64,000 nucleotides of DNA, taken from Teratosphaeria epicoccoides (Eukaryota; Ascomycota; Dothideomycetes; Mycosphaerellales; Teratosphaeriaceae). Every line of letters starts with the position of its first letter. Position 1 is the stretch's first letter. Below are positions 46,201 through 57,139 of this stretch, in pieces. The translations under genes and the position numbers were made by a program. Location of the stretch: contig JADDMT010000033.1 of NCBI GenBank assembly GCA_021401465.1, positions 186,001-250,000 on the forward strand, read 5' to 3'. Below the pieces are notes generated by a model that saw only the letters and a program-made list of their open reading frames with translations, was not told where the DNA came from and did not search any database.

Positions 46201-47250
46201 AGGCCTAGTACCATAGAATGCTAACAGCTATTACGAGCGACTAGGGCACTAACTAGACTAGCACCTTCTAGACGACCTTCTGCAAAGGAATGGGCGTGTC
46301 CTAGCAGTTAAGCTCCGCGTACTACCTACAAATAGACAGAGGCCCTAAACGCCTAAACTAAGAGGTGCAAGCGTACCTCCGGAACTATATTAACTATAAG
46401 TAATCCGACTAGAAGCGATAGCTCCCCGTGGCTTAACTAGTGCTAAACAGGAGGTATCATTTAGGAATTAATATGAGCCCCTTCTTCGCTACCTATAGCT
46501 ACAAAGTATAGGGCCCTATACCTTTAACTAAGGACCCCGTAGGGCCTAGCCCGTTAAAGGCAGCCGAGAGGGCAAGGGCGTTCGTAGGAAAGATTCGGGA
46601 CATAACGGGAATCTGCTAAGCAACAATAGCGGCTTCCGCGTAAGAATAGGAGGAGTCTGCTAATAAACGCTAAAACCCTGCCCTAATTTATAAAGTTAGT
46701 AACAAAGTCTAGCTAGATCTATAGAACTACACTACAGAGAGACCTAAGAAAAGCTTAGACGCCAAGCATGCGAAGTACATAGTAGCTAAAGTGTTATTAC
46801 TAGTCTCTATCCGCTTGACTAGGCTCCTAAATAACATATACCTAGTGTTCTATACTAACCTACTAAGACTAGCGGGCAAGGACCCTATGCCTAGGCAGGA
46901 GAACAACGACGAACAGCCGGACCCCCTTTTGTTTAAGTCGCACGAGGAGTAGTTAGTAGAGGAGATACTCTGCGCGAGGGACAAGAGAAGGGGAAGAGGA
47001 CGCGAGGTCCTAGTAAAATAGTCAGGGTACTACAAACCTATATAGGAGCCCCTAGAAAACCTAATAGACACTAAAGTAATAGACTACTTCGAGCGGGCTT
47101 AGGGAAGCGCGGAGAATAACGGCGGCCCTAGAGAGAGGTAGGACAAGAAGAAAAAGGAAACGAGATGTAGGACCTAGCAAAGGGAGTCTAGCATTTGTAA
47201 CAAGGAGTACAGGCGTTTAGGAAAGGACAAAAGTTAGAGGGGAAAATTGA
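43261..47250 (+). pseudogene. pol of LTR family 1, copy B
   Basis: Protease region ALIDKGY.CYAVINGDLVKG (about 43390-43445); reverse transcriptase with KGFIRPTNLEATAPMLFVRK (44042-44100), CPFGLS and AYIDDVIIYSGSS (about 44410-44455); RNase H with LPTFLETNYSGFALG and EMLAMISSLKF; integrase zinc motif; integrase core with ISMDFMTDLP near 46055 and the catalytic Glu codon mutated to AAA at 46347-46349; chromodomain-like end with EILCARDKRRGRGREVLVK near 46955-47020. The 143-bp duplication at 45532-45817 shifts the frame between RNase H and integrase. Confidence 0.8.
45532..45817 (+). repeat. 143-bp tandem duplication inside pol of copy B
   Basis: The unit starting GCTAGAGCGAGGCT at 45532 repeats at 45675 with few differences. 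143 is not a multiple of three, so the second unit puts the integrase out of frame. Copies A and E have a single unit; copy C (about 54135-54420) has the same duplication with the same junction. Confidence 0.85.
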
Positions 47251-47280
47251 TATTAGGTAGCTATATATATAACAAAAGAA

Positions 47281-48103
47281 AAAAAAACCCCCCCCTAGCC
47301 GCAGGCCCCCGCGCCGAGGATAGAGGACCCTAGCGACAATCAGGCGGGATTGTCACTAGGGGCCCTTGCTAGACCCCCTAGACCCGCCAACTAGGCTGCC
47401 GTCAGAGTCCCTAGCCTCTTAGTCAGAGCCCCGCGTAGTAGCGCCAGACTAACGGCGACGAGGGCTCTTGCCCTTACTAGCAACGTTCTCCCGCTACCTA
47501 CCTAGGGTAAGCGCTAGTAGAACGCCCCTAGACCTTCCGAACTATTAGCGCGCAGAAACACATAGAGTACAGGATAAACTCATAGGAGGCCCTGCTAGGC
47601 GATAGTAGTACCTATAGTCCCTATGACCTCCTAGGCTACGACGCTACTCGAGGTTAGTAGCGGAATCATGGAGGACACTAATAGAAAATACCCGGATAGC
47701 AGACCCGCTAACTACAAAGGCCCTAAGGCCTGCTAGGCCTTAAGGACCTTTGCTAGGTCGTTGTACGTAGCGGCGCTACCGCAATGTTAGCCGTGCAAAA
47801 CCCCTAGGGAGCGGGTCATACCTGTTAGCGTCCTAGGAACAGGTCTAGGAGGCGTAGGAGACGTAGGTAAGAGCGGGGCTAGCTAAGTTAGCGGAGCATT
47901 TTGCGCGGATACTAAGTAACGCGTATAGGGCTTTACAGTTTAGGCGCTTGCTAGCGTAGCGCTAGCAGGCGCGGGCTTAGGTAGACTAGACAGATTTATT
48001 AGCTAAAGCTAGGCATAATGACAAGGACTCCTAAACATACCGATTGTAGGACGCAATCTACGCCCTAGAGGGCGTAGTTGACGTAGTAGAGGGCGGGGGC
48101 TAT
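47281..48103 (-). pseudogene. Antisense Cys-rich gene of LTR family 1 (copy B)
   Basis: Counterpart of the ORF at 15352-16170. Exon 1 48103-48041 (start codon ATA here instead of ATG), intron 48040-47986 (55 nt, GTATGT donor; acceptor TAG), exon 2 from 47985 downward beginning ST.ARAC.RYASKRLNCKAL, C-x2-Y(C)-x6-C. It remains open apart from TAG/TAA/TGA to about 47300, where it meets the end of pol head to head. Function unknown. Confidence 0.48.
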
Positions 48104-48161
48104 CTAGTTCCGGTTAGTATCACCTAGAATCCCGGAGAAAAAGCCAGAAAGTAGGAGAAAG

Positions 48162-48178
48162 GGGGGGGGGGGGGGGGA
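48162..48178. repeat. Internal G-run in copy B
   Basis: About 17 consecutive G, with purines before it, 400 bp upstream of the real polypurine tract G-run at 48571-48587. The same position in copy C (about 51732-51750) is only a C/T-rich stretch, so the run expanded in copy B or its ancestor. Run lengths in an assembly may be imprecise. Confidence 0.6.
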
Positions 48179-48590
48179 CTTACGATTCAAAGTAAGCATG
48201 TAAGAGAAAGGAAGCAAGAGCGATAGCAAAGGGCGCTTTTTATACAGTAAGAGACGTACTAGCACAGGCCTAGGAGCGCCCCTATAATGGCTCGGATAGC
48301 AATGAATAGAAGTGAAGTAAAGAGAGGAAGGAAAGTAAAGTAGATTTAAATAAGCGAAGTAGAGTCTAGGAACCCGGCAAGACCGGTTAGAGGCTAGGCT
48401 ATAGGCACAGGAGAACAGGGAGCGTAAAGAGTAAAGTGAAGTAGACTTAGACAAGTAGAGTAGACTTAGACAAGGGAAGTGAAGTTAGGAAGCTATGTCA
48501 GCCTGACTGTAATCTGGACTTTATGTGCTAGAAGGAGGAAACTGACGGATTCCTTGCTGTGAACAAGAAGGGGGGGGGGGGGGGGGGTAA

Positions 48591-48757
48591 TGTGAAGGGC
48601 GAGGCCCTAAGTCTTGGCACAGGCTAGGGCCTATGCGACGCGACCCCTGACGAGGCCGGCTATAAAAGACTAGACAGCTAGCAGATAGTCCTTCTCTCCC
48701 TATCGTACTTGTTAAATAGCACATGAACCCCTGTGTATACGCTGTTTACCTATGACA
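48591..48757 (+). repeat. 3' LTR of copy B
   Basis: 167 bp from TGTGAAGGGCGAGG to CCTATGACA, preceded by the G-run tract GAACAAGAAGGGG... and followed by the GCTAG duplication. TATA box and start region conserved. Confidence 0.88.
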
Positions 48758-48762
48758 GCTAG

Positions 48763-49121
48763 ACAGATTCGTTTACAGTTAGGTTGTAGGACTCTATAAC
48801 TACATGCTACTATTAGTACCTAAAATGCCTGCACTACTACAAAATGGACTAGATTAGACTAATTTGTCCTATTCTTGCTAGCCTATAGATTTCGCACTTT
48901 ACTTACTAATTAGAGGTAGATATAGGTTAGAAGGTTTAGAATTAAACTTTAAGTTCTTTTAATATTGTTAGTATGACTTATTACTAGTAACTTTCCCTTT
49001 AACACTAGTTACTGCTGCTAAGTTCTATACCTCTCTACTACCTTCTACCTATATTAGTTGTGTATTTTGACACTATCATGCGGGTTTTAAGGACAAAACC
49101 TAGGGGAGGGGGAGGGGGCAA
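48763..49121 (+). other. Continuation of LTR family 3 3' region, interrupted by copy B
   Basis: Resumes family 3 after copy B and holds what would be the upstream (promoter) region of the antisense ORF at 41844. It ends in the polypurine tract GGGGAGGGGGAGGGGG just before the 3' LTR. No ORF seen. Confidence 0.6.
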
Positions 49122-49363
49122 TATCAGGACTACCTCCGCATATCCCTATAGAATCTACCTACTAGCTTACTAGCCCTAACTAGCCTAGCATGGCGTGATC
49201 CGGCCGGGGTCGTCCCTATTAGTGCTCGCCTGGCCTAGGCATAGTAAGGGGACTCCTCGATCCCCCTGACTAATCCTACTTCCTTCTCTATCGATTCGAG
49301 TAGTTCTACTATAGACCTATAGTCTGTACTTTAGCTAGCCTACACTAGTCTTATTATCTTACA
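49122..49363 (+). repeat. 3' LTR of LTR family 3
   Basis: 242 bp matching 35667-35908 and followed by ACTTC. Confidence 0.85.
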
Positions 49364-49382
49364 ACTTCGTTCCTTTCTCGCT

Positions 49383-49922
49383 ATGCCTACATCTTCTAAG
49401 TCTAAATCTTCTAGCACCTGTCGCTGCCTAAAGCTTGCAGAATTCATTGACAACTTCAGAGAGATTATAGTCTAGTCCTATTCGAACTGTCGCGCGCATA
49501 ACTGCGTGTATAAGGTCTACATCTAGTCTAGTTAGTCTAATGAGTGTAATTGTCATAATGTCTATTATGATATTAAGGTTACTTGCTTAGAGTTCGATCG
49601 CTTGATTAGGGAGAAGAAGAAACTTCAGGGCTAAATTAAGGAGGCAAGAGAGGCTTAGGAGTAGCTTCAAGAGGCTCTTAACACTACATATACTCGCAAA
49701 GAGCAGTTGCAAAAACAAATAGAAGTCATTAATTAACGCGCTAATAAAGCTATTACTATAGAGGAGGCAAACCTAGTAGTACTTAAGCACGAGGAAGAGT
49801 TGTCGCTTCTAGAGCTAGGTTCTTCAGATTTCTACTTGTCACTTGTCGCCTTCTACTTAGGGTCTTATAATAGACCAAGGATACAACTTATCCTCGGATT
49901 TCTAGGTAGAGGGTCTGCCTGA
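49383..49922 (+). pseudogene. Antisense Cys/His-rich coiled-coil ORF of LTR family 4, 179 codons
   Basis: ATG at 49383-49385 (MPTSSKSKSSSTCRCLKLAEF), Cys/His-rich part (SNCRAHNC, then NECNCHN and VTCLEFDRL), then a coiled-coil region (REKKKLQG..KEAREA; RKEQLQKQIEVIN) and a TGA at 49920-49922. Only TAG/TAA stops interrupt it. It faces the 3' end of the minus-strand family 4 pol that starts at about 49930, so it is antisense to that element. Its upstream region was separated from it by insertion of LTR family 3 fifteen bases before the start codon; the original promoter is probably at 35384-35666. Alternatively it is the Gag of another element. Confidence 0.5.
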
Positions 49923-49929
49923 TCTCTGC

Positions 49930-51154
49930 GCTCCTTCTACGCCTAAGGAAATGTCATTAAGAGCTGTTAGTAGTTCCTAAGGTTGTTCCTTAGTTCCTAG
50001 GTATTTTTCGGTATTGTCATATCCTTTCCATTTAACGAGGTATTGCTAACCCTTCTAGTCTAGGATTTCTTTGACTTCAAACTCGTTTCTGTCCTTAGGT
50101 TAGAAGTAAAATGTCTCTTAACATAGTGTTTTAGCGTCCGCAGGTTCTAACATTAAGACATAGAACACTTGATGTATTTTCGCGTCGTTTGGTAGTTTGA
50201 GTTAGTAATTAACTAGTCCTTTAGGCTCGTCAATCAAAAATGGCCTGACTTTAACGTAGTCTAGTTTCTTGGTCGATCTCTAGGTTCTTAGGTTTCTTAC
50301 TAGGAGGTAGACCTTATCTCCCTTTTTTAGCTAAGGTGCCGTTTTTCGTTTAGCATTGTATTGTCCCATGATCCTTTCTTAAGACTTAATAATTGCCTTT
50401 TACAATTCCTTATGTACCTGCTTTAGGTCGTCTAAAGCGACTATTGCCTTATCTGCATGTAGATGTTATAAAAGCTGTTCCCTAAACAGTTACGGATATT
50501 TCCTAGAATTAGCGAAGAATAGTGTCTCTCTTATAGTCTCGGATTATTAGTTATTTAGTACTAGTTATACTATAGGCAATAGCGATGCCTAGTTATTCTG
50601 TATGTATTTAACATAGTGTCATAGATATACCTCTAAGGCCTGATTCTTGACTTCTATTTAGCTGTCTGTTTATAAAAAGTACACTGTAGATAGCTTATGT
50701 TTGATTCTAAGTGTTACTATAAGTGACTTTTAGTAATTTTATGTAAAGAGCTTATCTCTGTCTGTAATATATATCTTCGGAAATCTATAGTACTACACAA
50801 GTTTATCTAGTATAAGGTGTCTAAGTTACTCTGCTATACTTGCTTTGTTAGCAGGAATAAAGTGTGCATATTTCGAGAGCCTATTAACTATGACAAGTAT
50901 CATGTCATAGTAGTATCCTGTAACTAGATCCTTAGATTTGAGTAGTTTAGTAATAAAATCTATTGTTACTTCGTCCTATGGCTATTCTAGAGGGTGTCTA
51001 GACTAAATGTGTCTATACTTAGCATGTCTACTAGCCTTGTTACGTTAGCATTCTAGACATTTCTTAACGTACTCTAGGACTCTTTGTCATATGTGTAGGA
51101 ATCTAAAGCTTCGCTTAATTAATTCCATTATTTTTAAAACTCCCGGATGTCTAT
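49930..51154 (-). pseudogene. Integrase and chromodomain of LTR family 4 (minus)
   Basis: Read right to left from 51154: zinc-motif region (HPGVLKIMELIKRSF, CLEC), integrase core with VTIDFITKLLKS (about 50935-50970) and ITDRDKLFT (about 50745-50775), the Glu region SQIEVKNQALEVYL-like, then a chromodomain with EVKEILD and YLVKWKGYDNTEKYL (about 49995-50080). Trp of the chromodomain cage (VKW) is retained. It is truncated at 51154 by the insertion of family 1 copy C; RT and protease are missing. Confidence 0.8.
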
Positions 51155-51316
51155 TGTCACGGGTAAATAGCGTATACACAGGGGTTCATGTAGTATTCAA
51201 CAAGTACAATAGGGAGAGAAGGACTATCTGCTAGCTGTCCGGTCTTTTATAGCTAGCCTTGTCAGGGGTCGCATAGGCCCTAGCCTGTGCTAAGACTCAG
51301 GGCCTCGCCCTTCACA
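51155..51316 (-). repeat. 3' LTR of copy C
   Basis: Less mutated than that of copy A: ends TGTCAC and TTCACA preserved. It interrupts the integrase of family 4 directly; the flanking bases at 51150-51154 are TCTAT. Confidence 0.82.
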
Positions 51317-51797
51317 TTACCCCCCCCCCCCCTCCCCCTCCTTGTTCACAGCAAGGAATCCGTCAGTTTCCTTCTAGCACATAAAGTCTAGATCACGGCT
51401 AGGCTAACACGGCTTCCTAACTTCACTTCTCTTGTCTAAGTCTACTCTACCTGTCTAAGTCTACTTCACTTCATACTTCTTACGCTCCCTATTCTCCTAT
51501 GCCTACAGCCTAGCCTCTAGCCGGTCTTGCCAGGTTCCTAGACTCTACTTCGCTCATTTAAGTCTACTTCACTTTCTACCTCTATTTACTTCACTTCTAT
51601 TCATCGCCATCTAAGCCATTGTAGGGGCGCTCCTAGGCCCGTGCTAGTACGTCCCTTACTGTATAAAGAGCGCCCTTCACTATCGCTCTTGCTTCCTTTC
51701 TCTTACATGCCTACCTTAAACCGTAAGCCCTCCTTCCCTCTTTCTCCTACTTTCTGGCTTTTTCTCCGGGATTCCAGGTGATACTAACTAGAACTAG

Positions 51798-52640
51798 ATA
51801 GCTCCTGCCCTCTACTACGTCGACTACACCCTCTAGGGCGTAGATTGCGTCCCCTAATCGGTATGTTCAGGAGTCCTTGTCATTATGCCCGGCTTTAGCT
51901 AATGAATCTGTCTAGTCTACCTAAGCCCGCGCCTGCTAGCGCTACGCTAGCAAGCGCCTAAACTGTAAAGCCCTGTACGCGTTACTTAGTGTCTGCGCAA
52001 AATGCTCCGCTAACTCGGCTAGCCCCGCCCTCGCCTACGTCTCCTACGCCTCCTAGACCTGTTCCTAGGACGCTAACAGGTATGACCTATTCCCTAGGAG
52101 GTTTTGCATGGCTAACATCGCGGCAGCGCCGCTGCGCATAACGACCTAGCGAAGGTCCTTAAGGCCTAGTAGGCCTTAGGGCCTTTGTAGTTAGCGGGTC
52201 TGCTGTCTAGGTATGTTCTACTAGTGTCCTCTATGATTCTGCCGCTAACCTCGAGTAGCGTCGTAGCCTAGGAGGTCATGGGAACCATAGGTGCCGCTAT
52301 CGCCTAGCAGGGCCTCCTGTGAGTTCATCCTGTACTCTATGTGTTTCTGCGCGCTAACAGTTCGGAAGGTCTAGGGGCGTTCTACTAGCACTTACCCTAG
52401 GTAGGCGGCAGGAGAACGTTGCTAGTAAGGGCAAGAGCCCTCGTTGCTATTAGTCTGGCGCTACTACGCAGGGCTCTGACTAAGAGGCCAGGGACTCTGA
52501 CAGCAGCCTAGTCGGCGGGTCTAGGGGGTCTAGCGAGAGCCCCTTAGGCGACAGGGGGGCTAGCCCCGCTAGCGGGGCCCCTAGTAACAATCCCGCCTAA
52601 TTGTCGCCAGGGTCCTCTATCCTTAGCGCGGGGGCCCGCG
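51798..52640 (+). pseudogene. Antisense Cys-rich gene of LTR family 1 (copy C)
   Basis: Exon 1 51798-51860 (start codon ATA), intron 51861-51915 (GTATGT...GCTAATG...CTAG, 55 nt, phase 0), exon 2 from 51916. This copy keeps the clearest Cys stretch: RACQR-Y-ASKRLNC and CAKC. The comparison with copies A and B shows the first Cys of CAKC is probably a mutated Arg codon (CGC ancestral). The end is uncertain. Confidence 0.48.
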
Positions 52641-52689
52641 GCTAGGGGGGTTTTTTTTTCTTTCTTTTGTTGTATATATAGCTACCTAA

Positions 52690-54470
52690 TGTCAATTTTC
52701 TCCTCTAACTTTTGTCCTTTCCTAAACGCCTGTACTCCTCGTTACGAATGCTAGACTCCCTTTGCTAGGTCCTACATCTCGTTTCCTTTTTCTTCTTGTC
52801 CTACCTCTCTCTAGGGCCGTCGTTATTCTCCGCGCTTCCCTAAGCCCGCTTAAAGCAGTCTATTGCTTTAGTGTCTATTAGGTTTTCTAGGGGCTCCTAT
52901 GTAGGTTTGTAGTACCCTGACCATTTTACTAGGACCTTGCGTCCTCTTCCCCTTCTCTTGTCCCTCGCGCAGAGTATCTCCTCTACTAACTACTCTTCGT
53001 GCGACTTAAACAAAAGGGGGTCTAGCTGTTTGTCGTCATTCTCCTGCCTAGGCATAGGGTCCTTGCCCGCTAGTCTTAGCAGGTTAGTATAGAACACTAG
53101 GTATATGTTGTTTAGGAGCCTAGTCAAGCGGATAGAGACTAGTAATAACACTTTAGCTACTATGTACTTCGCATGCTTAGCGTCTAAGCTTTTCTTAGGT
53201 CTCTCTGTAGTGTAGTTCCGTAGATCTAGCTAGACCTTATCACTAACTTTATAAATTAGGGCAGGGTTTCGGCGTTTATTAGCAGACTTCTCCTATTCCT
53301 ACGCGGAAGCTGCTATTGTTACTTAGCAGATTCCCGTTATGTCCCGAATCTTTCCTACAAACGTCTTTGCCCTCTCGGCTGCCTTTAACAGGCTAGGCCC
53401 TACGAGGTCCTTAGTTAAAGGTATAGGGCCCTATGCTTTGTAGCTATAGGTAGCGAAGAAGGAGCTCATGCTAATTCCCGAATGATACCTCCTGTTTAGC
53501 GCTAGTTAAGCTACAGGGAGCTATCGCTTCTAGTCGGATTACTCATGGTTAATATAGTTCCGGAGGTACGCTTATACCTCTTAGTTTAGGCGTTTAGGGC
53601 CTCTATCTGTTTGTAGGTAGTACGCGGAGCTTAACTGCTAGGACATACCTATTCCTTTGCAGAAGGTCGTCTAGAAGGTGCTAGTCTAGTTAGTGCCCTA
53701 GTCGCTCGTAATAGCTATTAGCATTCCATAGTACTAGGCCTAGCAATCCATGAACTTCTCTGCGTACTCCTCTGCTTTTATGCTAGGCATTACCTGCAAA
53801 ACTACGTACTTGTATAGGCGATCCTTGATAACCTATAGGTATCGACATCCCTCGGAATCAGGCAAGTCTGTCATGAAGTCCATGGAGATCTCCTAGAAGA
53901 ATCTGTCAGGAACTAGTAATAGCTTTAGTAGTCTGTGCTTATACTCTCTCTACACTTTGTTACGACTATAGTAGTCGCAGTTCCTTAGGAACCGCTAGAC
54001 ATGCTTAGATAGTAACGGCTAGTAGAAGTCGCGCCCTAGGATCATTGTCGTAGCGTCCTGTCCTAGGTGCCTATATACTGTAGCGTTATGTACAGACTAA
54101 ATGAGCTTTGTCCTAAGCATGTCATTGCTTTCGTCCCTAGAGTCCGAGGTCTCGTCCCTAGGCTGACTGTCGTTTGCTCCTAGGACCTATAGTTTGTCGC
54201 GGTATCGCAGGAAGCCCCTCTTGTTAATCTTGTAGTCCCCCGCTTGTAGTTTTAGCCTCGCTCTAGCTTGCTTTCATCCCTAGAGTCCGAGGTCTCGCCC
54301 TTAGGCTAACTGTTGTTTGCTCCTAGGACCCATAGTTTGTCGCGGTACTACAGGAAGCCCCTCTTGTTAATCTTGTAGTCCCCTGCTTGTAGTTTTAGCC
54401 TCGATCTAGCTAGTAGCGCCTAGGAGCTACCCTTTACTACTTTTAACACTGTCGAGTACAGCTTGTCTTT
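52690..54470 (-). pseudogene. pol 3' part of LTR family 1, copy C (integrase, chromodomain)
   Basis: Integrase and chromodomain sequence homologous to copy B 45480-47250. The catalytic Glu codon is AAA at 53593-53595 (minus). The duplication at about 54135-54420 breaks the frame. Ends abruptly at 54470. Confidence 0.75.
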
Positions 54471-55627
54471 AATATAGATGTATATGCTATATGATATGAA
54501 AATATCTCGCAGTGTAACAGAGTAATCCGACCTTTTAGTAGGTACAAGATAGCGCTGCTTTCTGCTTATTGTAGAGGTAGCGCTAAGGGTGCTTATAACC
54601 CCTGACGCTCCTTAATTAGGGAAAGCATGTCTAAGCCTAACCCCGTAGGGGTACTGTAGGGTCAGCGACGTAGGGGCGTCCTACGTCGACAACTAATCCT
54701 ACTCAGACGACATACAAGCTAACGTATGTACGAAGGACCCCCTTGCTATATGTAGCAGGGTCACTACATGCTAAGGGCGGCTATTAGAACCCATGCGGTT
54801 CAAATGGCCCCCTAGTATCAACTGTATTACTGCCCCTCCTCCTATGAGGATGTCCCTAGCCTTACTAAGTAACGCACGCGGAACATATAGGGTACAGGAT
54901 GTAGCACGCTTATACCGCGCAAGGGTGAATAGGTAGATAGCCTACGTAACATGTGTCATGCGCATACCTTAACACCTTCGTAGCGAGTACGGGGCAGAGG
55001 CTGCTAACTCGGGCGGGTTTTAATCTGTTACATGTTAGGCGGCTTCATAACACCTTCGCTTTACATGCGGATCGAGATATTAGGAAACTACAAGTACGTA
55101 CTTCAGTTAATCCTTGAAATTATAGGGCGAGCATGCGCGCTAGCCTCGCCAAGTAGCTTAGCTGTCCCTATTTAGTCGTAACTATGAAGAACATGTCGCA
55201 GAACCTTAGGGTAGTAGGAAAGTGCGCGGACGCTCTGCGCGCGCTACTCGAAATAGCAGGGGCGCGCTCCTAGCGCGGGCCTCGCTACATTTCCATGCTA
55301 GTAGGCTAGTACGAGTATAGTCGGCGCACATGCGTAACAGCCACGTTATCCGTTATTACATTATTCGGTCCCCCTGTAAGTTAACTAAAGGCAGGTACTC
55401 TGCGCATGTAGTTCGAGTTACTAGCTTAACAGTTGCGGTAGGTAACAGGGGGGCTGTCAGAGGGTATAAAAACCTCGTCGCTTCCTAAACTTTCCTGTTC
55501 TAAGACACTAACATTAACCTCTACTCCTACTTCGCTTAGCTTGCGCCTTACTATGTCTGTAGGTCTATACTAGAGCTCCTTCTTCTTCAATCAATCAATT
55601 AAGATCAATTAACCCGTCTTAGCTATA
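54471..55627. repeat. LTR family 5 terminal and leader region, non-coding
   Basis: About 1.15 kb without an ORF, conserved with 1518-2687 of the left copy. It should hold the 3' LTR of the element and the promoter of the antisense ORF; a TATAAAA-like box lies at 55465-55471 (GGGTATAAAAAC), about 160 nt before the ORF's ATG. LTR limits were not resolved. Confidence 0.55.
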
Positions 55628-57124
55628 ATGGCTCATGTGCTACAGACTAAGTTCGACGCTACTCGCTCTGCCCGCGATCGTCGCTTGTGTCGACAATGCC
55701 TCGACAACCTTAGTAGCCAAGCTATATACATCTCTCCTCCGCGTGTTAGTAAGGCGTCCCCTACCCGCGAGGTATACGTGACTTATACTAACCGAAGCGT
55801 AGCCGAGATCTACGTTAGCGGGTTTAATAAGGGCAGTGTCTACTACAATTATGTTAACTGTAATAGCAAGCATCAAAAATGCCAAGACCTCCCTGAAGAG
55901 GTGTACGGCGAGTATAACTAGCTCTGCCATAACATCGATGACTTCTAGAGTACGCGCGACAAGGGGATTACTAAAGGCACTCTAACTATAAACAGGCTAT
56001 AGGCTAAGTACCGCGAGGCACTTGCCTACCTGCTCGGCGCCCTCTCGTGCTTCACTGCAACTGCTAACTATTCTCACGGCAGTGTTCGCTTCGACTCTCT
56101 GCTAACAGGCGAAAACGTTTGTCTAGGTCTAATCGTAGACTTAGTCTAGAAGATCTTGAAGGTGCTAACTGTTAGGGTCGAGACCTTCGCTATAGTACGT
56201 ATATAGTACAGGTACCCTCCAAGTATAAATGCTAACTTTCTCCGCTAGGCTAACGTTAGCGTCGAGAAATATCCGACTAGCTGTTAGCGTTAGTAACTCG
56301 GGGCCCTTACCTCTATTAACGATGACTTTAAGACACGCATGATCTACAAGAAGGTCATCAAGCAATTCACCGCTCCTGCCGCTAAGGCTACGCCCTAGCG
56401 CCATACCGAGAGACAGCCTGCCTCTAAGCCGGTCCTAAGGACTAAGCCGTAAGTTACTTACTCGAATCCTGTCGCGTGCGTATAGCTAATACATTGTAGC
56501 GCCGCCGCCTACGCCGCCTCAACGCTACTGTCTAAGAAGAAGAAGAGGGCTAGGGCCAAAATTGAGGTTAGCGACGAGGAAGCTAAGCCTTCCCCGCTTG
56601 CGACCCGCACTACGTCTGTCAAGACGCTAAGGCACAAGCCTCTAGGCCAGATCTTTAAGGATAAGGAGGATGACGACATTCAGGATACCTTCGGTCCTAA
56701 CGTGATCCCTTCGCGCTATAGTGTCACTATACCGGTTGCGCCTAAGGGAGACACTAAGTCCGATGATGTAGTCGACACTCGTGTCAAGAAGTACAAGATG
56801 ATCTCGAGGGCCGAGCGTAACAGCCGCAAGCGCGCTCGAGTCTCTTCGCCTTCTGATACTAAGGATGAGGTAGTCGTCGCGACTAGGCGTAGTAAGGGTG
56901 TCGCTAGTTCTCTAGCTACTATAGGCTCTAAAGACAAGCTCCCTCGCAACCTACTAAAGAAGAAGATGCTAGCCTCTCTTTGTAGCGTTACTACCCCTGT
57001 TACTCATAGTCGCTTCAGGGTGTTTAGTAGACCCCGTGTAGGTAGGCAGTCCCTAGCGGACTGTAACAAGAAAGACTCTCCTGCTTCGGGTTTAGTTAGG
57101 AAGCCCCTAACTAGTAGTCGCTAA
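55628..57124 (+). pseudogene. Antisense ORF of LTR family 5, 498 codons, best copy
   Basis: ATG at 55628-55630 (MAHVLQTKFDATRSARDRR), then RLCRQCLDNL, a segment with VNCNSKHQKC and a later LCHNIDDF (Cys/His pairs that could bind zinc), a charged helical middle, and a strongly basic C-terminal third (SKKKRARAK, RNSRKRARVSSP, NLLKKKMLASL) ending in TAA at 57122-57124. The final 140 codons (56702 on) and first 97 are fully open; TAG/TAA stops lie between. A TATA box sits upstream. Being basic with Cys motifs it could bind nucleic acid, like a Gag or a regulatory protein. It is antisense to and convergent with the integrase gene to its right. Homolog: 1-1517. Confidence 0.55.
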
Positions 57125-57139
57125 GCATTAGCTACGAAG

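Larger units (their letters stand above)
41868..48757 (+). mobile_element. Complete LTR family 1 chromovirus, copy B (plus), nested in family 3
   Basis: 6890 bp with 167-bp LTRs at both ends and a GCTAG duplication. Order: 5' LTR, primer site, gag, pol, a 1.3-kb 3' region with an antisense Cys-rich ORF, a G-run polypurine tract (about 48571-48587), 3' LTR. Carries an out-of-frame 143-bp tandem duplication in pol at 45532-45817, shared with copy C. Most ORFs are interrupted by TAG/TAA. Confidence 0.9.
35667..49363 (+). mobile_element. Complete LTR family 3 chromovirus (plus) containing a nested family 1 element
   Basis: Two 242-bp LTRs (35667-35908 and 49122-49363) start TGTTAGGAC/TATCAGGAC and end CTTACA, flanked by the ACTTC duplication. 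A purine-rich tract precedes the 3' LTR (about 49101-49118). Between them are gag, pol with chromodomain, a 3' region with an antisense ORF, and the nested copy B of family 1. Without copy B and its duplication the element is about 6.8 kb. All ORFs are RIP-decayed. Confidence 0.88.
51155..54470 (-). mobile_element. LTR family 1 chromovirus, copy C (minus), truncated in pol
   Basis: 3' LTR 51155-51316 (162 bp, TGTCACGGG to TTCACA), C-run polypurine tract, 3' region with the antisense ORF, then pol to the RNase H/integrase region, where it ends at 54470 against LTR family 5. Carries the same 143-bp duplication as copy B. Confidence 0.85.

Noticed and set aside
48104..48454. 116-codon minus ORF in the 3' region of copy B
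   Set aside because: It reads through the G-run (poly-Pro) and low-complexity CT-rich sequence and is not aligned with the conserved spliced antisense frame; it is probably leader sequence of that gene.
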